The notes under the pieces are model-generated. The model searched no databases and was not told the DNA's origin. It was given only the letters and a program-made list of their open reading frames with translations. Position numbers and translations under genes: made by a program. From assembly GCA_965243385.1 (NCBI GenBank), contig CBDEUV010000002.1, positions 1,364,001 to 1,428,000 of the forward strand: 64,000 bases of DNA. Reading direction: 5' to 3'. This document shows positions 25,367 through 34,552 of the stretch, piece after piece (positions within the stretch are counted from its first letter, which is position 1; each line of letters begins with the position of its first letter). This DNA is from JANSYA01 sp965243385 (GTDB lineage Bacteria; Spirochaetota; Leptospiria; Leptospirales; Leptonemataceae).

Positions 25367-25921
25367 ATGCGGACCGTATTGCCTCTGATTCTGCTGCTGC
25401 TCGCAGGAATCCCGCTCGCGTGCAGCACGACGCAAAGTCTGGGGAGCCAGCTCGACGACACCGGGATTTCCACTCAGGTTCGGGCCTTGCTTTTACAGGA
25501 TACCAGCATCAATGCGCTGAATATCAGCGTGGCGACGGACGAAAACGAAGTCTTTCTCATCGGGCGGGTTCCGAACCAGGAACAGCGTCTGGCGGCGGAA
25601 GGCCACGCCCGGAATATCGCCGGCGTGTGGAGCGTGATCAATGATTTGAAAGTGGGCGTGTCCAGCGGACGCAATCAGTATCCGGACATCCAGCTCCGGC
25701 AGGCGGTGGAACGGCGCATCCTCAGAGACCAGAACGTGCTCGGCCTGAATATTCGCGTCCTCGCCCACGAGGGGGAAGTCTATCTACTGGGCCGCGTTGG
25801 GAGCGAGAGCGAACGGCAGCAAGCCCTGAGTGTAACCCGGGAAACCGAAGGCGTCCTGCGGGTGCACAACTATCTCAAAGCCGGTAAGACCCGCTCATTC
25901 GAGCTGACTCCCGAAGGTTGA
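25367..25921 (+). CDS. BON-domain lipoprotein (OsmY/DolP-like)
   Basis: This 184-aa protein has a signal peptide ending in a GIPLAC lipobox (Cys19). Two BON domains follow, at about 33-100 (STQVRALLLQDTSINALNIS...EVFLIGRV) and 110-175 (RQAVERRILRDQNVLGLNIR...EVYLLGRV). BON domains bind phospholipid; DolP in E. coli and related lipoproteins help outer-membrane integrity. Two tandem BON domains and a lipid anchor match DolP closely in layout and length, but homology at this distance does not fix the function. The gene is alone on its strand, convergent with the DUF6279 gene 61 bases away. Confidence 0.9.
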   Translation: MRTVLPLILLLLAGIPLACSTTQSLGSQLDDTGISTQVRALLLQDTSINALNISVATDENEVFLIGRVPNQEQRLAAEGHARNIAGVWSVINDLKVGVSSGRNQYPDIQLRQAVERRILRDQNVLGLNIRVLAHEGEVYLLGRVGSESERQQALSVTRETEGVLRVHNYLKAGKTRSFELTPEG

Positions 25922-25982
25922 AACAAGATCGTCAGCGGCGGCAGCTCGCTGGCCAGCAGGCAAGATAAGGCGAGTACTGCGA

Positions 25983-26864
25983 TCAGCGACGGGACAGCTC
26001 GTCCAGATCGGCGATGACCCGTCCCAGGCGCTGCACGATGGCGTCCCGCTGCTGCTGATCGATGCGTTGGTCGATGGCAAGCATCACCTCGCGGAACGCG
26101 GAACGCCAGCGGATGATGTCCGCCTGATAATAGGCCGGGCGAGTCTGATCGGGCTTATAAAACCAGGCTCGTAGCGAAGTCCGCAGCGCCTCGCGATCGC
26201 CGCCGTTCGCCGGCAGCTTCTCCAGAAATTCGGCCTGCCGTTCGCGACGAAAGCGCAATCGATTGCGATCGGTTTCCGGCAGGCGCTCGACTAACGACGC
26301 GATTTCGCGACTCTGATCGGAACGCAGGCCGCCGGACCAATCGTCCAAAAATTCGATTGTATCCGCCTGACGCTTTTCCAGTCGCTCGGCGCGGGAAAGC
26401 TGAATCTTCTCCGCCAGCTCCTCGTTCGATTCTTTCAAAGCTTTGCGCAGATGACCGACCTGTCCGCGCTGCAGCGTACTCAGAAAGGTGTACGCGTCGT
26501 CATAAATGCGCCGAAATGCGGCATCACGAAATCCGCGACTCTGAGCGAAGAGCCAATCGACGTCCTTCGCCTCCAGGCCCGCCGCGAATCGCGAACGAAA
26601 TTCACGCAGCGCCCGCGCATAGCGGGGAAGCTCCGTGCGCCTGTGCCAGGCGTGCAGTCGGTCCACGCGCTGATCCAGAAAGATTCGCTGTTCGTCCTTG
26701 AGGTCGAAAAAACGGTTCAGCTCACGCATCACCAGAAAATCGGCCTGGTTATAAACGGTTTTGTAAACGAAGCTCGTGCAACCGCTGGAGACAAAAAGGA
26801 GCGCCGTGACGACGAACAGGCGCATCGAATTCTTCAAAACGAATGATTTGCTATCTCGTAACAT
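25983..26864 (-). CDS. DUF6279 family lipoprotein
   Basis: This 293-aa protein has an N-terminal signal with a VSSGC lipobox (Cys29). The mature part is helical and begins with the DUF6279 pattern: VYNQADFLVMRELNRFFDL, then EQRIFLDQRVDRLHAWHR and ELPRYARALREF. DUF6279 lipoproteins are widespread in Gram-negative bacteria, often periplasmic, with unknown function. The start taken is ATG 26864, which has GAGGG four bases upstream; ATG 26825 would give a shorter signal peptide. It is the last of a minus-strand set of four envelope genes (25983-28998). Confidence 0.85.
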   Translation of the reverse strand: MLRDSKSFVLKNSMRLFVVTALLFVSSGCTSFVYKTVYNQADFLVMRELNRFFDLKDEQRIFLDQRVDRLHAWHRRTELPRYARALREFRSRFAAGLEAKDVDWLFAQSRGFRDAAFRRIYDDAYTFLSTLQRGQVGHLRKALKESNEELAEKIQLSRAERLEKRQADTIEFLDDWSGGLRSDQSREIASLVERLPETDRNRLRFRRERQAEFLEKLPANGGDREALRTSLRAWFYKPDQTRPAYYQADIIRWRSAFREVMLAIDQRIDQQQRDAIVQRLGRVIADLDELSRR

Positions 26865-26957
26865 AAACCCTCGCTCTACGATTTCTGGTTTTCGATCTCT
26901 GCATCCGGTGCAGTTCAGCGGATGCGAAACCAGTCATCGGCTTTTCTTTCGCGTGAT

Positions 26958-27578
26958 CTACTGATTGATCAGAATCGTGCCCAGGTTGCGAATCTCGTTC
27001 GCGGTATTCAGATTTACGGTCGTTCCGGCGCCGGAGGTGCTCACCAGCGTCCCACCCGGACCGGAGTAAAAGCCGTCGGTGAACGACGACGGAGTCTGAA
27101 AACAATCCACATGGGTCGCAATGCGGCCCTGAAAATCGCTGTTAATGGATTCGATGGCGATATTATAAGTCGCGCCGGTCGGCAGTCCGGAAAGGTAGAA
27201 ACTGCCGTCCCGATTGACCGAGCTGAGAGTCGAGAAATGATTCGCGGAACTGCTCTGCGCGATGACGACCGCCGCGACGACGGCCGCTCCTGACAGAGTC
27301 GCCACGCGACCGGTGATCGTCGCGCGCCCCGTCAAACTGCTCGCGCTGTGCAGCGCGCTGGCGATCGTCGGCGATGCCGTAGAATTGCAGGGATTGCTCG
27401 CGATCAATAAGAGACTGCCCAGGAGCAGCAGGTTCGTGGTGTCGTCGTCATCGTCGTCGTCCAGCAGACCGACGCAGCCGGTCGTTGAAGATAGCGCAAT
27501 GACGGCGATCATGAGCGAAGCGAACAGGCGCGACCAGAACGTGCGGCGCCGGGTCAGCGTACGAAAATCACTGCCCAT
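26958..27578 (-). CDS. Small lipoprotein with carboxypeptidase-regulatory-like domain
   Basis: ATG 27578 is selected because GGAGG lies six bases upstream; the longer frame to 27686 is within the metalloprotease gene. The 206-aa protein has a signal peptide with an STTGC lipobox (Cys35), then seven consecutive Asp residues, a hydrophobic stretch and a beta-sandwich-like part (ATITGRVATLSGAAV...RDGSFYLSGLPTGATYNIAIE) typical of carboxypeptidase-regulatory-like folds. Its first 11 bases overlap the end of the matrixin gene, so production of the two is probably coupled. A structural or surface-binding partner of the protease is possible; this is inference. Confidence 0.75.
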   Translation of the reverse strand: MGSDFRTLTRRRTFWSRLFASLMIAVIALSSTTGCVGLLDDDDDDDTTNLLLLGSLLLIASNPCNSTASPTIASALHSASSLTGRATITGRVATLSGAAVVAAVVIAQSSSANHFSTLSSVNRDGSFYLSGLPTGATYNIAIESINSDFQGRIATHVDCFQTPSSFTDGFYSGPGGTLVSTSGAGTTVNLNTANEIRNLGTILINQ

Positions 27579-28368
27579 AGACGGCCTCCGCTCCGGCGAT
27601 ATCGTCCGGCGCAAGAGTATTGGTGCTGTGCGCGAAGGGATACATGACCGGCAAATTCGCGATGGCGGTGGAGAACGCCGTTCCATTGCGCCCGGATATG
27701 GCGTGGGCGAAGCTCAGGGTATGCCCCATTTCGTGCAGGAGCGTGAAAGCGAAAGTCTGACAGGTGCCTACGGTCGTGCAGGTGGCGGCGCTCGTCGGCA
27801 AGAAGCTGGTGCTTGCGTTTAAGATCAGTACGGCGGCGCAGATATCGGCGGGACGACTGCTATCCGGAGTGAGCGGCAGGCCGACTCCCAGAATCGTACC
27901 GCTGGGATCGACGCCCAGGGAACTCAAAACTGAGCCGTCCGTGTCCCAGACCACCCAGAGCTGTCCGGTGGTCGGCGAGTTGAGAAACGCGTTCACGGCG
28001 CTGGCGGACATGGTTACTGTGTATTGCGCTGTTCCATAGAGAGTGCGGCCTGTCGCCGCGTTGTTCCATTCCGTCAGGATGCCCGGGATTACGTTCGTGC
28101 GCGGCTGACTCGGAATATCCGTATCGAAAATCGGGGTAATTTGAGTGGCGGCGTTACAGGACGTGCCGAAGACCCACTGCTGTCGTTCGCCGGCGGAACT
28201 CGTAAAATAGTACCAGGCGAAAAGCGGCTGGGCGACGCCCAGAAAGAGCGCGAGGGCGCCCGCGACCCACAATGAACGCCGCCAATCTCTGGCGCGCGCT
28301 ATGCCTGCACCGGCCGGGCGACTGCGCCCCGAACTCAGTGAGACTCTTGAAAGAATTCGTTTGATCAT
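27568..28368 (-). CDS. Secreted matrixin-type zinc metalloprotease
   Basis: This 266-aa protein has a basic N-terminus and signal segment (about 30-52). The metzincin zinc site is HEMGHTLSFAH (212-222; His212, His216, His222, catalytic Glu213) and the Met-turn is VMYP (Met242). Most matrixins read HExGHxxGxxH; here the Gly of the turn is Ser219, a mild deviation. Four Cys (71, 177, 197, 203) suggest disulphides and secretion. The domain is short and resembles the stand-alone bacterial matrixins that degrade proteins outside the cell. It overlaps the downstream lipoprotein gene by 11 bases. Confidence 0.85.
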   Translation of the reverse strand: MIKRILSRVSLSSGRSRPAGAGIARARDWRRSLWVAGALALFLGVAQPLFAWYYFTSSAGERQQWVFGTSCNAATQITPIFDTDIPSQPRTNVIPGILTEWNNAATGRTLYGTAQYTVTMSASAVNAFLNSPTTGQLWVVWDTDGSVLSSLGVDPSGTILGVGLPLTPDSSRPADICAAVLILNASTSFLPTSAATCTTVGTCQTFAFTLLHEMGHTLSFAHAISGRNGTAFSTAIANLPVMYPFAHSTNTLAPDDIAGAEAVYGQ

Positions 28369-28434
28369 GAATGCTTCTCGTGTCGTTTCATCTTCGCACT
28401 GCGCGAGTCAGGAGCTCAATCCCGGGCACGCCAG

Positions 28435-28998
28435 TCAGCGGCCCAGCAGCTTCTTCGCGACGGCCCGAAACTCGGTCAGGCTATGATAATTTCCTGTCGT
28501 CGGCGGCGGGAAGCCGGATAGTTTTTTGATCAGAAACTGCTCGCCGGTTTCCGCATGGGTGCCGACGTCAATGCGCCCCCATTGCAGAGAACGAATCGGA
28601 TAGACGCCCTGTCGACCGGGTCCGAGAAATACGAGCCATTCACTGCCGGCGGGATGCACCGCGCCGCCGGGATTGACGACCTGAAAGCCCGAGAACAGAC
28701 GCATGTGGATCTGCCCCGGCAGATCGCCTTTCAGTACTTCCAGGACTTCCAGCTCGTATTCCAGAGCGGCCATGCCCGGCGCGGAACGCGAACCCAGCAC
28801 CCGTACGTGGGCGATGTGCGGCGCGCTTTTGATTAAGCCGGCGGTGGTTACAAATTTCTCAACCGCGTTCGCGGGAGTCGCTGCAGGTCCGGCCATCAGG
28901 GCGAAAGCCAGAGCGAATATCGCCGCCGCATAACCGGATGGGCGCCGAAATGCCGGGATCAGGCGCGCGCTGGCTTTGAAATTCAAATGCTCTTTCAT
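28435..28998 (-). CDS. Secreted protein of unknown function upstream of the matrixin gene
   Basis: ATG 28998 is preferred over the longer frame to 29049 because AGCAGG lies just upstream. The 187-aa product has a signal peptide with an ANA cleavage site after residue 45. The mature part includes IAHVRVLGSRSA, ALEYELEVLEVLKGDLPGQIHMRL and AGSEWLVFLGP, a beta-rich pattern seen in short secreted proteins that often neighbour matrixin genes; I cannot name the family with certainty. It sits 66 bases upstream of the protease gene on the same strand, so a shared transcript is likely. A role as inhibitor or chaperone would be speculation. Confidence 0.75.
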   Translation of the reverse strand: MKEHLNFKASARLIPAFRRPSGYAAAIFALAFALMAGPAATPANAVEKFVTTAGLIKSAPHIAHVRVLGSRSAPGMAALEYELEVLEVLKGDLPGQIHMRLFSGFQVVNPGGAVHPAGSEWLVFLGPGRQGVYPIRSLQWGRIDVGTHAETGEQFLIKKLSGFPPPTTGNYHSLTEFRAVAKKLLGR

Positions 28999-29131
28999 TG
29001 TACCTGCTGCCTCGCCCGACCAGGCCCGCGACTGTTTCACGGCAGCCACGGGCGGCCCCGGCTATTAGACGAAACCCGGTCGCCCGGGTTCGTCGCAATT
29101 AAAACGGGTGGGTCGCGAAAACTCGCGCGAC

Positions 29132-30451
29132 TCAAGCCCGTTCGATCATCATCGCACCGGCCACGCCGCCGTGCGCACAGGCGGTGATCAGGACCCGATT
29201 CACGTCTTTGTTGTGTTCCATGACCATCGCCGCGTTGGCGATCAGCCGCAGGCCGGTCGCGCCGAAGGGATGACCGATGGCGATCGAGCTGCCGTAGGCG
29301 TTGATCTTGCCTTCGTCGAATTTCTTTTCCCAGTCGAGCCCCGTACGTTTACCGATCTCTTCCAGAGCGCCGATCGCCGTCGCGGCGAACGCTTCGTGAA
29401 TTTCGATTTGATCCACGTCTTCGATTTTTAGCCCGAGATCGTCCAGCAGCGCCAGACTCGCTTCCGCCTGACCGATGCCCATATAGTTGGGGTGCACACC
29501 CTTCATGCGGAAACCGGTGAGATAGGCCTGAGTTTTGAGTCCCAGCTCTTTGGCTTTTTCGTCAGTCGTAGCGATCAGCCCCGAGGCTCCGTCGGAACGG
29601 GCGCAGGCGTTAAAGATAGTAACAGTCGGACCGTGGCTTTTTTCGATAAATTTTCCGTATTTGGTCTTAAACTGATCGAAAGACATATGCGGGTTGTCGA
29701 ACAACAGCATCGCCTTGTCCATGCGGCTGGGGTTTTCCACGATGCCTTTCCGCAGCAGAACCGCTTCGTCTTCGTCGATGGTTTCGCCTTCCGCGCTTTT
29801 CATGGGCACGATATACGGCTTGTACTTGCCTTCGACGGTCGCGTCGTAGGCGCGCTTGTAGCTCTGATAGGCGAGCTTGTCGCTGATTTCGCGGGTCAGG
29901 CTGTAGTTCTGCGCTACGATCTCCGCGGTCACCGGCATACCGAACGAAGTATCGCCGTCGCCCAGGCCGTCTTCCAGAACGTCGCGCAGCTCAACGCCTT
30001 CCGGCAGATTGTCCGGCAATGCTTTCGCCAGTTTGTCCACGGTGCCGGTCTTCTTGTTGTTCCGCGCGTTTTTAATAATAAAGGGCATAGACGTCTGCGA
30101 TTCTTCACCGAGTGCCAGATACACATCGCCTTCTTTCAGCGCGAGGCGGCGGGCCGCTTCCGCCAGAGCTTCCATCGAAGATACGCAATTGTTCGCGAGA
30201 GTCAACGCGGGGATTTCATCGCGCAGACCGAGCTTGTTGGAAATAATGCGAGCGGGATTCGCCGCCTGCGGAAAACCTTCGCCGACGAATACGCCGTCGA
30301 TTTCTTTCGGATCGATCTTCGAATGATCGAGAATGTCGCGAGCGACCGCTTCGCCGAGATCGGCGGATTCATAGGTGCCCAGACCTTTCGAGATTTGCGC
30401 GAAAGGCGTTCTGCGAATATTGGCCAGCGCGATTTTTTTATCAAGTTTCAT
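29132..30451 (-). CDS. Acetyl-CoA acyltransferase / thiolase
   Basis: This 439-aa enzyme belongs to the thiolase family, which cleaves 3-ketoacyl-CoA with CoA in beta-oxidation or condenses acyl-CoA units. Catalytic residues are in place: Cys89 in ANNCVSSMEA, His394 in GHPFGATG and Cys425 in ITACAHGGVAG, with IHEAFAATA before them. The sequence is closest in length and style to FadI/trifunctional-type thiolases rather than short acetoacetyl-CoA thiolases. Leptospires live on long-chain fatty acids, and the acyl-CoA synthetase at the right end of the window fits the same pathway. It stands alone, 267 bases from topA. Confidence 0.93.
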   Translation of the reverse strand: MKLDKKIALANIRRTPFAQISKGLGTYESADLGEAVARDILDHSKIDPKEIDGVFVGEGFPQAANPARIISNKLGLRDEIPALTLANNCVSSMEALAEAARRLALKEGDVYLALGEESQTSMPFIIKNARNNKKTGTVDKLAKALPDNLPEGVELRDVLEDGLGDGDTSFGMPVTAEIVAQNYSLTREISDKLAYQSYKRAYDATVEGKYKPYIVPMKSAEGETIDEDEAVLLRKGIVENPSRMDKAMLLFDNPHMSFDQFKTKYGKFIEKSHGPTVTIFNACARSDGASGLIATTDEKAKELGLKTQAYLTGFRMKGVHPNYMGIGQAEASLALLDDLGLKIEDVDQIEIHEAFAATAIGALEEIGKRTGLDWEKKFDEGKINAYGSSIAIGHPFGATGLRLIANAAMVMEHNKDVNRVLITACAHGGVAGAMMIERA

Positions 30452-30718
30452 AGAGATTCCATTCCCCGGTATTATTTAGGATTCGTTTTCCGTAGCGGAA
30501 TTTCAGGGGAATCCAGCCTGTTGGCCGTTCCTGGGAGGGTCAAATACTTTTGCGCCCCACCGCATCGCCGCCTTACGAATGCAAGCCGGCGAACGCATTC
30601 ACCACGAATTCCGCCGGAGCGGACACCCCGGGACCCGCGACATCACCTGCGAACTCTTTTAAGATTAGACCGCGCTTGCGCCGCGGGGTTACGACACTGT
30701 CGCGGGCCGGGTCCGCGA

Positions 30719-33037
30719 TCAGGCGCTCGCGCTTTCCTGATTCGAATCGTCGTAGTCGCAGACCATACAGGCGTTATGGCGACCCTTCTCGCGCGATGAT
30801 TTCTCGAAGAGCAAATTGTTACACGAGGGACATAATTCGCCGGACGGTTTGTCCCAGGTGGAAAACTCGCACTCAGGATAGGCGCTGCAACCATAGAACG
30901 CCCGACCGCGTTTCGTGGCCCGCTGAATGACGAAACCGTCTTTACACGTGGGACACTGGCCGAGCGGGATCGGCTTTGCGTTGCGGCAATCGGGAAAACG
31001 CGGACAGGCCAGAAAATAGCCGTTGCGACCGATCTTTTTGACCATGCCCGTGCCGCATTTTTCGCAGACGTGATCCGTGGGCTCGTCGAGCGCGTTTTTC
31101 ATTTCGAGAATATTTTCGGAGGCGTCTTTTAACACGCCAACAAAAGGCGAATAGAATCCGCGCAGCATGTCGACCCAGTCCAGCTCGGAGCGCGAAACCC
31201 GGTCCAGATTGTTCTCCATATTCGCGGTGAAATCCGTATTCACCAGATCCGGGAAGTGTTCGGCCATAATGCCGTTCACCATCAGTCCCAGTTCCGTGGG
31301 CTTGAGGGCGCGCTGCAGGCGCACCACGTAATAGCGTTTCAACAGCGTCGAAATCGTCGGCGCGTAGGTCGACGGCCGGCCCACGCCGCATTCTTCGAGC
31401 GTTTTAACCATGGAGGCGTCGGTGAATCGGGGCGGGGGCTGCGTAAAATGCTGTTCGGGCTCGAGTTTGCGCAGTTTGAGTTCCTGTCCTTCCTCAAGTT
31501 CCGGCAGGTTGCTCTCTTTTTTCTTTTTGTCTTCGGGATTAAAGACCTCGGTAAAACCGGTGAATTTCACGATGCGACCGGTCGCCCGAAAGATGGTATT
31601 CGCCGCCGCGATATCGACCGAGGTATGATCGGCGATTTCGTCCGCCATTTGCGACGAAACGAATTTCTGCCAGATCATCGAGTACAGGCGCAGTTGATCT
31701 TTCGAAAGAAATTTGCCGATGGTCTCCGGATCGTTCGCCGGATCGGTCGGGCGAATCGCCTCGTGCGCGTCCTGAGCCGATTTCGAAGTTTTATAGCTGC
31801 GGGGTTCTTTCGCCAGAAATTCGGTGCCGTGTTTTTTCGTGACGTAGTCGCGGACCGACTCGATCGCCGCGGGCGAAACCCGGGTGCTATCCGTCCGCAT
31901 ATAGGTGATCAAACCCGTCGTCGATCCCGCGCCGAGTTCAATACCCTCATAGAGCTGTTGGGCGACCATCATCGTCTTTTGCGAAGTGAAGCCGAGTTTA
32001 TTCGCCGCGTCCTGCTGCATCTTCGACGTGGTGTACGGAGCGGTCGGCTGACGCTTGCGTTCTTTGCGGGTGATCTTCTGTACGGTCCAGTCGACGCTTT
32101 CAAGGCTATCGACGATCTTCTGCATGGTGTCGCCGTCTTTAATCTCGGCTTTCTTGCCGTCGATGGAGTTGAGCGACGCCTTGAACTGACTCTTGCCGCT
32201 GGCCAGTTTCGCGTCGAGGGTCCAGTATTCTTCCGGAACGAAGGCGTCGATCTCAGCTTCCCGCGCGCAGATCAAGCGCAGCGCAACCGACTGCACCCGA
32301 CCGGCCGAGAGCCCGCGCTTGACTTTTTTCCAGAGCAACGGCGAAATATTATAACCCACCAGGCGATCCAGAATGCGGCGGGCCTGCTGCGCGTTCACCA
32401 GATTCTGATCGATTTCGCGCGGCTTCTGAATCGCCTCTTCGAGAGCGGGTTTGGTAATCTCGTTGAATTCAATGCGTTTGATGTCGGAGTTCTTCGGTCC
32501 CAGGGCCCGCGCGAGATGCCAGGAGATCGCTTCACCTTCGCGGTCGGGGTCAGCCGCCAGCAAGACGGCCTTCGTCGATCCCGCCAGCTTCTTGAGTTTG
32601 TTCAGAATACTCGCGCGACCGCGCACAGTGATGTACTCGGGCTGGAAGTTTTCTTCGACGTTCACTGCAATGCGCGATTTGGGCAGATCGATGATATGCC
32701 CCATCGACGCTTCGATGATATAGTCTTTGCCCAGGTATTTGTTGATCGTCTTTGCTTTGGCCGGGGACTCCACAATCACCAGAGTCTTCTTGCTGTTGTC
32801 GACTCGCTTCGAAGTCTTCTTTTTGGCGGTCTTCTTCGAGGTCTTCGAAGCTGTTTTCTTCGCGGCCTTTTTTGCGGCTTTCTTTGTCGTCTTTTCTGCG
32901 GTTTCGGCGGCAGGCTTTTCGGCGGTCTCCGCTTCGGCAGTGGCCGTCGCGGTCGCTCCCGGCGCTTCGCCGGAGGCCGATTCGTCCCGGGTCGGATCCT
33001 CCGAATCGGGAGTTGCTTCGTCTTTCGCCTGAATCAT
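30719..33037 (-). CDS. topA: DNA topoisomerase I with Lys/Ala-rich N-terminal extension
   Basis: TopA relaxes negative supercoils. The start taken is ATG 33037, giving 772 aa. The TOPRIM domain has TLVIVESPAKAKTI (85-98) and DPDREGE (163-169); the active-site Tyr379 is in ITYMRTDST. Three C-terminal four-Cys zinc motifs are visible (CEKCG...CPRFPDC, CPTC...CSAYPEC, CPSC...CMVC). Before the TOPRIM domain lie about 80 residues with an acidic/Ala part followed by repeated KKAAKK-type stretches (about 50-78) resembling the tail of histone H1. The dprA gene is upstream on the same strand, a gene pair common in bacteria. Confidence 0.96.
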   Translation of the reverse strand: MIQAKDEATPDSEDPTRDESASGEAPGATATATAEAETAEKPAAETAEKTTKKAAKKAAKKTASKTSKKTAKKKTSKRVDNSKKTLVIVESPAKAKTINKYLGKDYIIEASMGHIIDLPKSRIAVNVEENFQPEYITVRGRASILNKLKKLAGSTKAVLLAADPDREGEAISWHLARALGPKNSDIKRIEFNEITKPALEEAIQKPREIDQNLVNAQQARRILDRLVGYNISPLLWKKVKRGLSAGRVQSVALRLICAREAEIDAFVPEEYWTLDAKLASGKSQFKASLNSIDGKKAEIKDGDTMQKIVDSLESVDWTVQKITRKERKRQPTAPYTTSKMQQDAANKLGFTSQKTMMVAQQLYEGIELGAGSTTGLITYMRTDSTRVSPAAIESVRDYVTKKHGTEFLAKEPRSYKTSKSAQDAHEAIRPTDPANDPETIGKFLSKDQLRLYSMIWQKFVSSQMADEIADHTSVDIAAANTIFRATGRIVKFTGFTEVFNPEDKKKKESNLPELEEGQELKLRKLEPEQHFTQPPPRFTDASMVKTLEECGVGRPSTYAPTISTLLKRYYVVRLQRALKPTELGLMVNGIMAEHFPDLVNTDFTANMENNLDRVSRSELDWVDMLRGFYSPFVGVLKDASENILEMKNALDEPTDHVCEKCGTGMVKKIGRNGYFLACPRFPDCRNAKPIPLGQCPTCKDGFVIQRATKRGRAFYGCSAYPECEFSTWDKPSGELCPSCNNLLFEKSSREKGRHNACMVCDYDDSNQESASA

Positions 33038-33269
33038 AAATACCGCCGCCCGCCGGAGCCCTTTTTGGGAGTCTATGCCCCCGGCCGGATCTGTATACTG
33101 GGCGGCACGCGTACGCCCCGCTGTCATGCGATTTTTCACTAAATTTACGAAATTCTTCCATATATAGTGCGAATCGCGGCTCGCGAGCCGCAAATCGCTC
33201 CCGCCCACCCGGCCGGCCGCTCTGGAAAGGCGCCCCGGCCTGTGTCAAAAGCGGCGGCCGGCGCGAAAA

Positions 33270-34421
33270 TCAGGACGCGCTCAGATAATAGCGCCCGCCG
33301 AGCCAGCGAAGGTCGTCGGCCAGAGCGGCCCGCTTCCAGAGCGCGAGACGAGCGGCGCGGGCGGCCCGGGTAAACGGCGGCGCACGATGCAGACGCTCCT
33401 CCAGGCCGGGAAGATGAATCGGGGTCGCTCCGGATTCGAGCAGCTGTCGCCCGCCGTCGTTTCCGGCCCCCGCCGCGCGCAGCACTTCGTGATCGAAAGC
33501 CAGCACATCCCGGCCTTCGTCCAGGGCGAAGCGAGCGGTAATCATGGCGCCGCTTTTGAGCGGAGCCTGCAGAACCGCGACCCGCTGAACGAGACCGGCG
33601 ATGATCCGATTGCGCCGGGGAAAGTGCGCCGCTCGCGCCGGCGCATGCGGCGGAAACTCGCTGACAAAGGCGAAGGGGGCCGCCTTCGCACGGGCCCGGT
33701 CGGGCAGATCGAGATTCGTCGCCGGACCGGCATGCAGGAGCCCCGCCCCCAGCACCGCGACCCCGGGCAGGCCGCAGTCGATCGCCGCTTCGTGCGCCCG
33801 CCGATCGATTCCCCGGGCGAATCCGGATACAATGGTGCCTGGCGGGCGAGCCTGATTCACTCGAGGCCCGCGCCGGGCGCTTCCCGCAGCCGGGACCTGC
33901 CCGACCGGCAGGCGCGCCGCCGCAATCTCCTGAACGTACGCTTGAACCGCCTCGCCGGCGAAGGGGTGCGCATGTCGGGTGCCGACGATGGCCAGCGCTT
34001 CCGGCGCACCCGGCGAGCACAGACCGGCGAATGCGCCTGGAATTGCTCCCGCGGATGTATCGAGATTTCCCGAAGCGCACTCAAGATAGAAGAGCACGGG
34101 CGGCGGATCGTAGCAGGCGCGCAGCGCTTCGGGATAGCGAATATCCCAGATGCTGACAAAACGAATGCGCGCACTTCCGCATCGCCGTTCCAGTTCCGGG
34201 GAATCGAGAAAGGCGTGTGCCGCCCCGTCATACAGCGCGGCCTGGTTGCGAGCTCGCTCCAGCTGCCGCGACGCGAAATGGGCCCGCAGGAATCGATTCC
34301 AGAGCGGCTTCGCGGACATCGGGCCCGCCGTCTGCGCGAAGCCGCCGGACGCATAGACCGATTTACGATACGGCAGCGCGGCCACGAAAACCGCGTCCTG
34401 AAAACTGAACCCCGTCTGCAT
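33270..34421 (-). CDS. dprA: DNA-processing protein DprA
   Basis: DprA binds incoming single-stranded DNA and loads RecA during transformation. ATG 34421 follows GGGAGGAG at good spacing; the longer frame to 34520 has no such site. The 383-aa protein has the Rossmann-like DprA core: ALAIVGTRHAHPFAG, TIVSGFARGIDRRAHEAAI, FPRRNRIIAGL, SGAMITARFALDEGRDVLA and GGRQLLESGA. A short insertion rich in Ala, Arg and Pro lies before the SGFARGID motif. It precedes topA by about 230 bases. Whether this organism is naturally competent cannot be judged from this window. Confidence 0.95.
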   Translation of the reverse strand: MQTGFSFQDAVFVAALPYRKSVYASGGFAQTAGPMSAKPLWNRFLRAHFASRQLERARNQAALYDGAAHAFLDSPELERRCGSARIRFVSIWDIRYPEALRACYDPPPVLFYLECASGNLDTSAGAIPGAFAGLCSPGAPEALAIVGTRHAHPFAGEAVQAYVQEIAAARLPVGQVPAAGSARRGPRVNQARPPGTIVSGFARGIDRRAHEAAIDCGLPGVAVLGAGLLHAGPATNLDLPDRARAKAAPFAFVSEFPPHAPARAAHFPRRNRIIAGLVQRVAVLQAPLKSGAMITARFALDEGRDVLAFDHEVLRAAGAGNDGGRQLLESGATPIHLPGLEERLHRAPPFTRAARAARLALWKRAALADDLRWLGGRYYLSAS

Positions 34422-34552
34422 AGGCTGCTCCTCCCTGTCCGCTGGTTCGCCTGCGAATTGCGCCGGCTGCTTTCGTCCGTTCTGTACAATCGCGAACGAC
34501 CGCGCTGCATGCGCGAACAATTCGGGACTGTGATATTCGAGTGCGATGCAAA

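Noticed and set aside
30640..30700. Hairpin CCGCG...CGCGG after topA as terminator
   Set aside because: The stem is only five bases with a G+C-rich loop and no T-run on the minus strand, so support is too weak.
29492..30799. 435-aa plus-strand frame antisense to the thiolase gene
   Set aside because: No motifs, and the thiolase on the other strand has all catalytic residues.
31256..33142. 628-aa plus-strand frame antisense to topA
   Set aside because: A shadow in G+C-rich DNA; TopA has full catalytic and zinc motifs on the minus strand.
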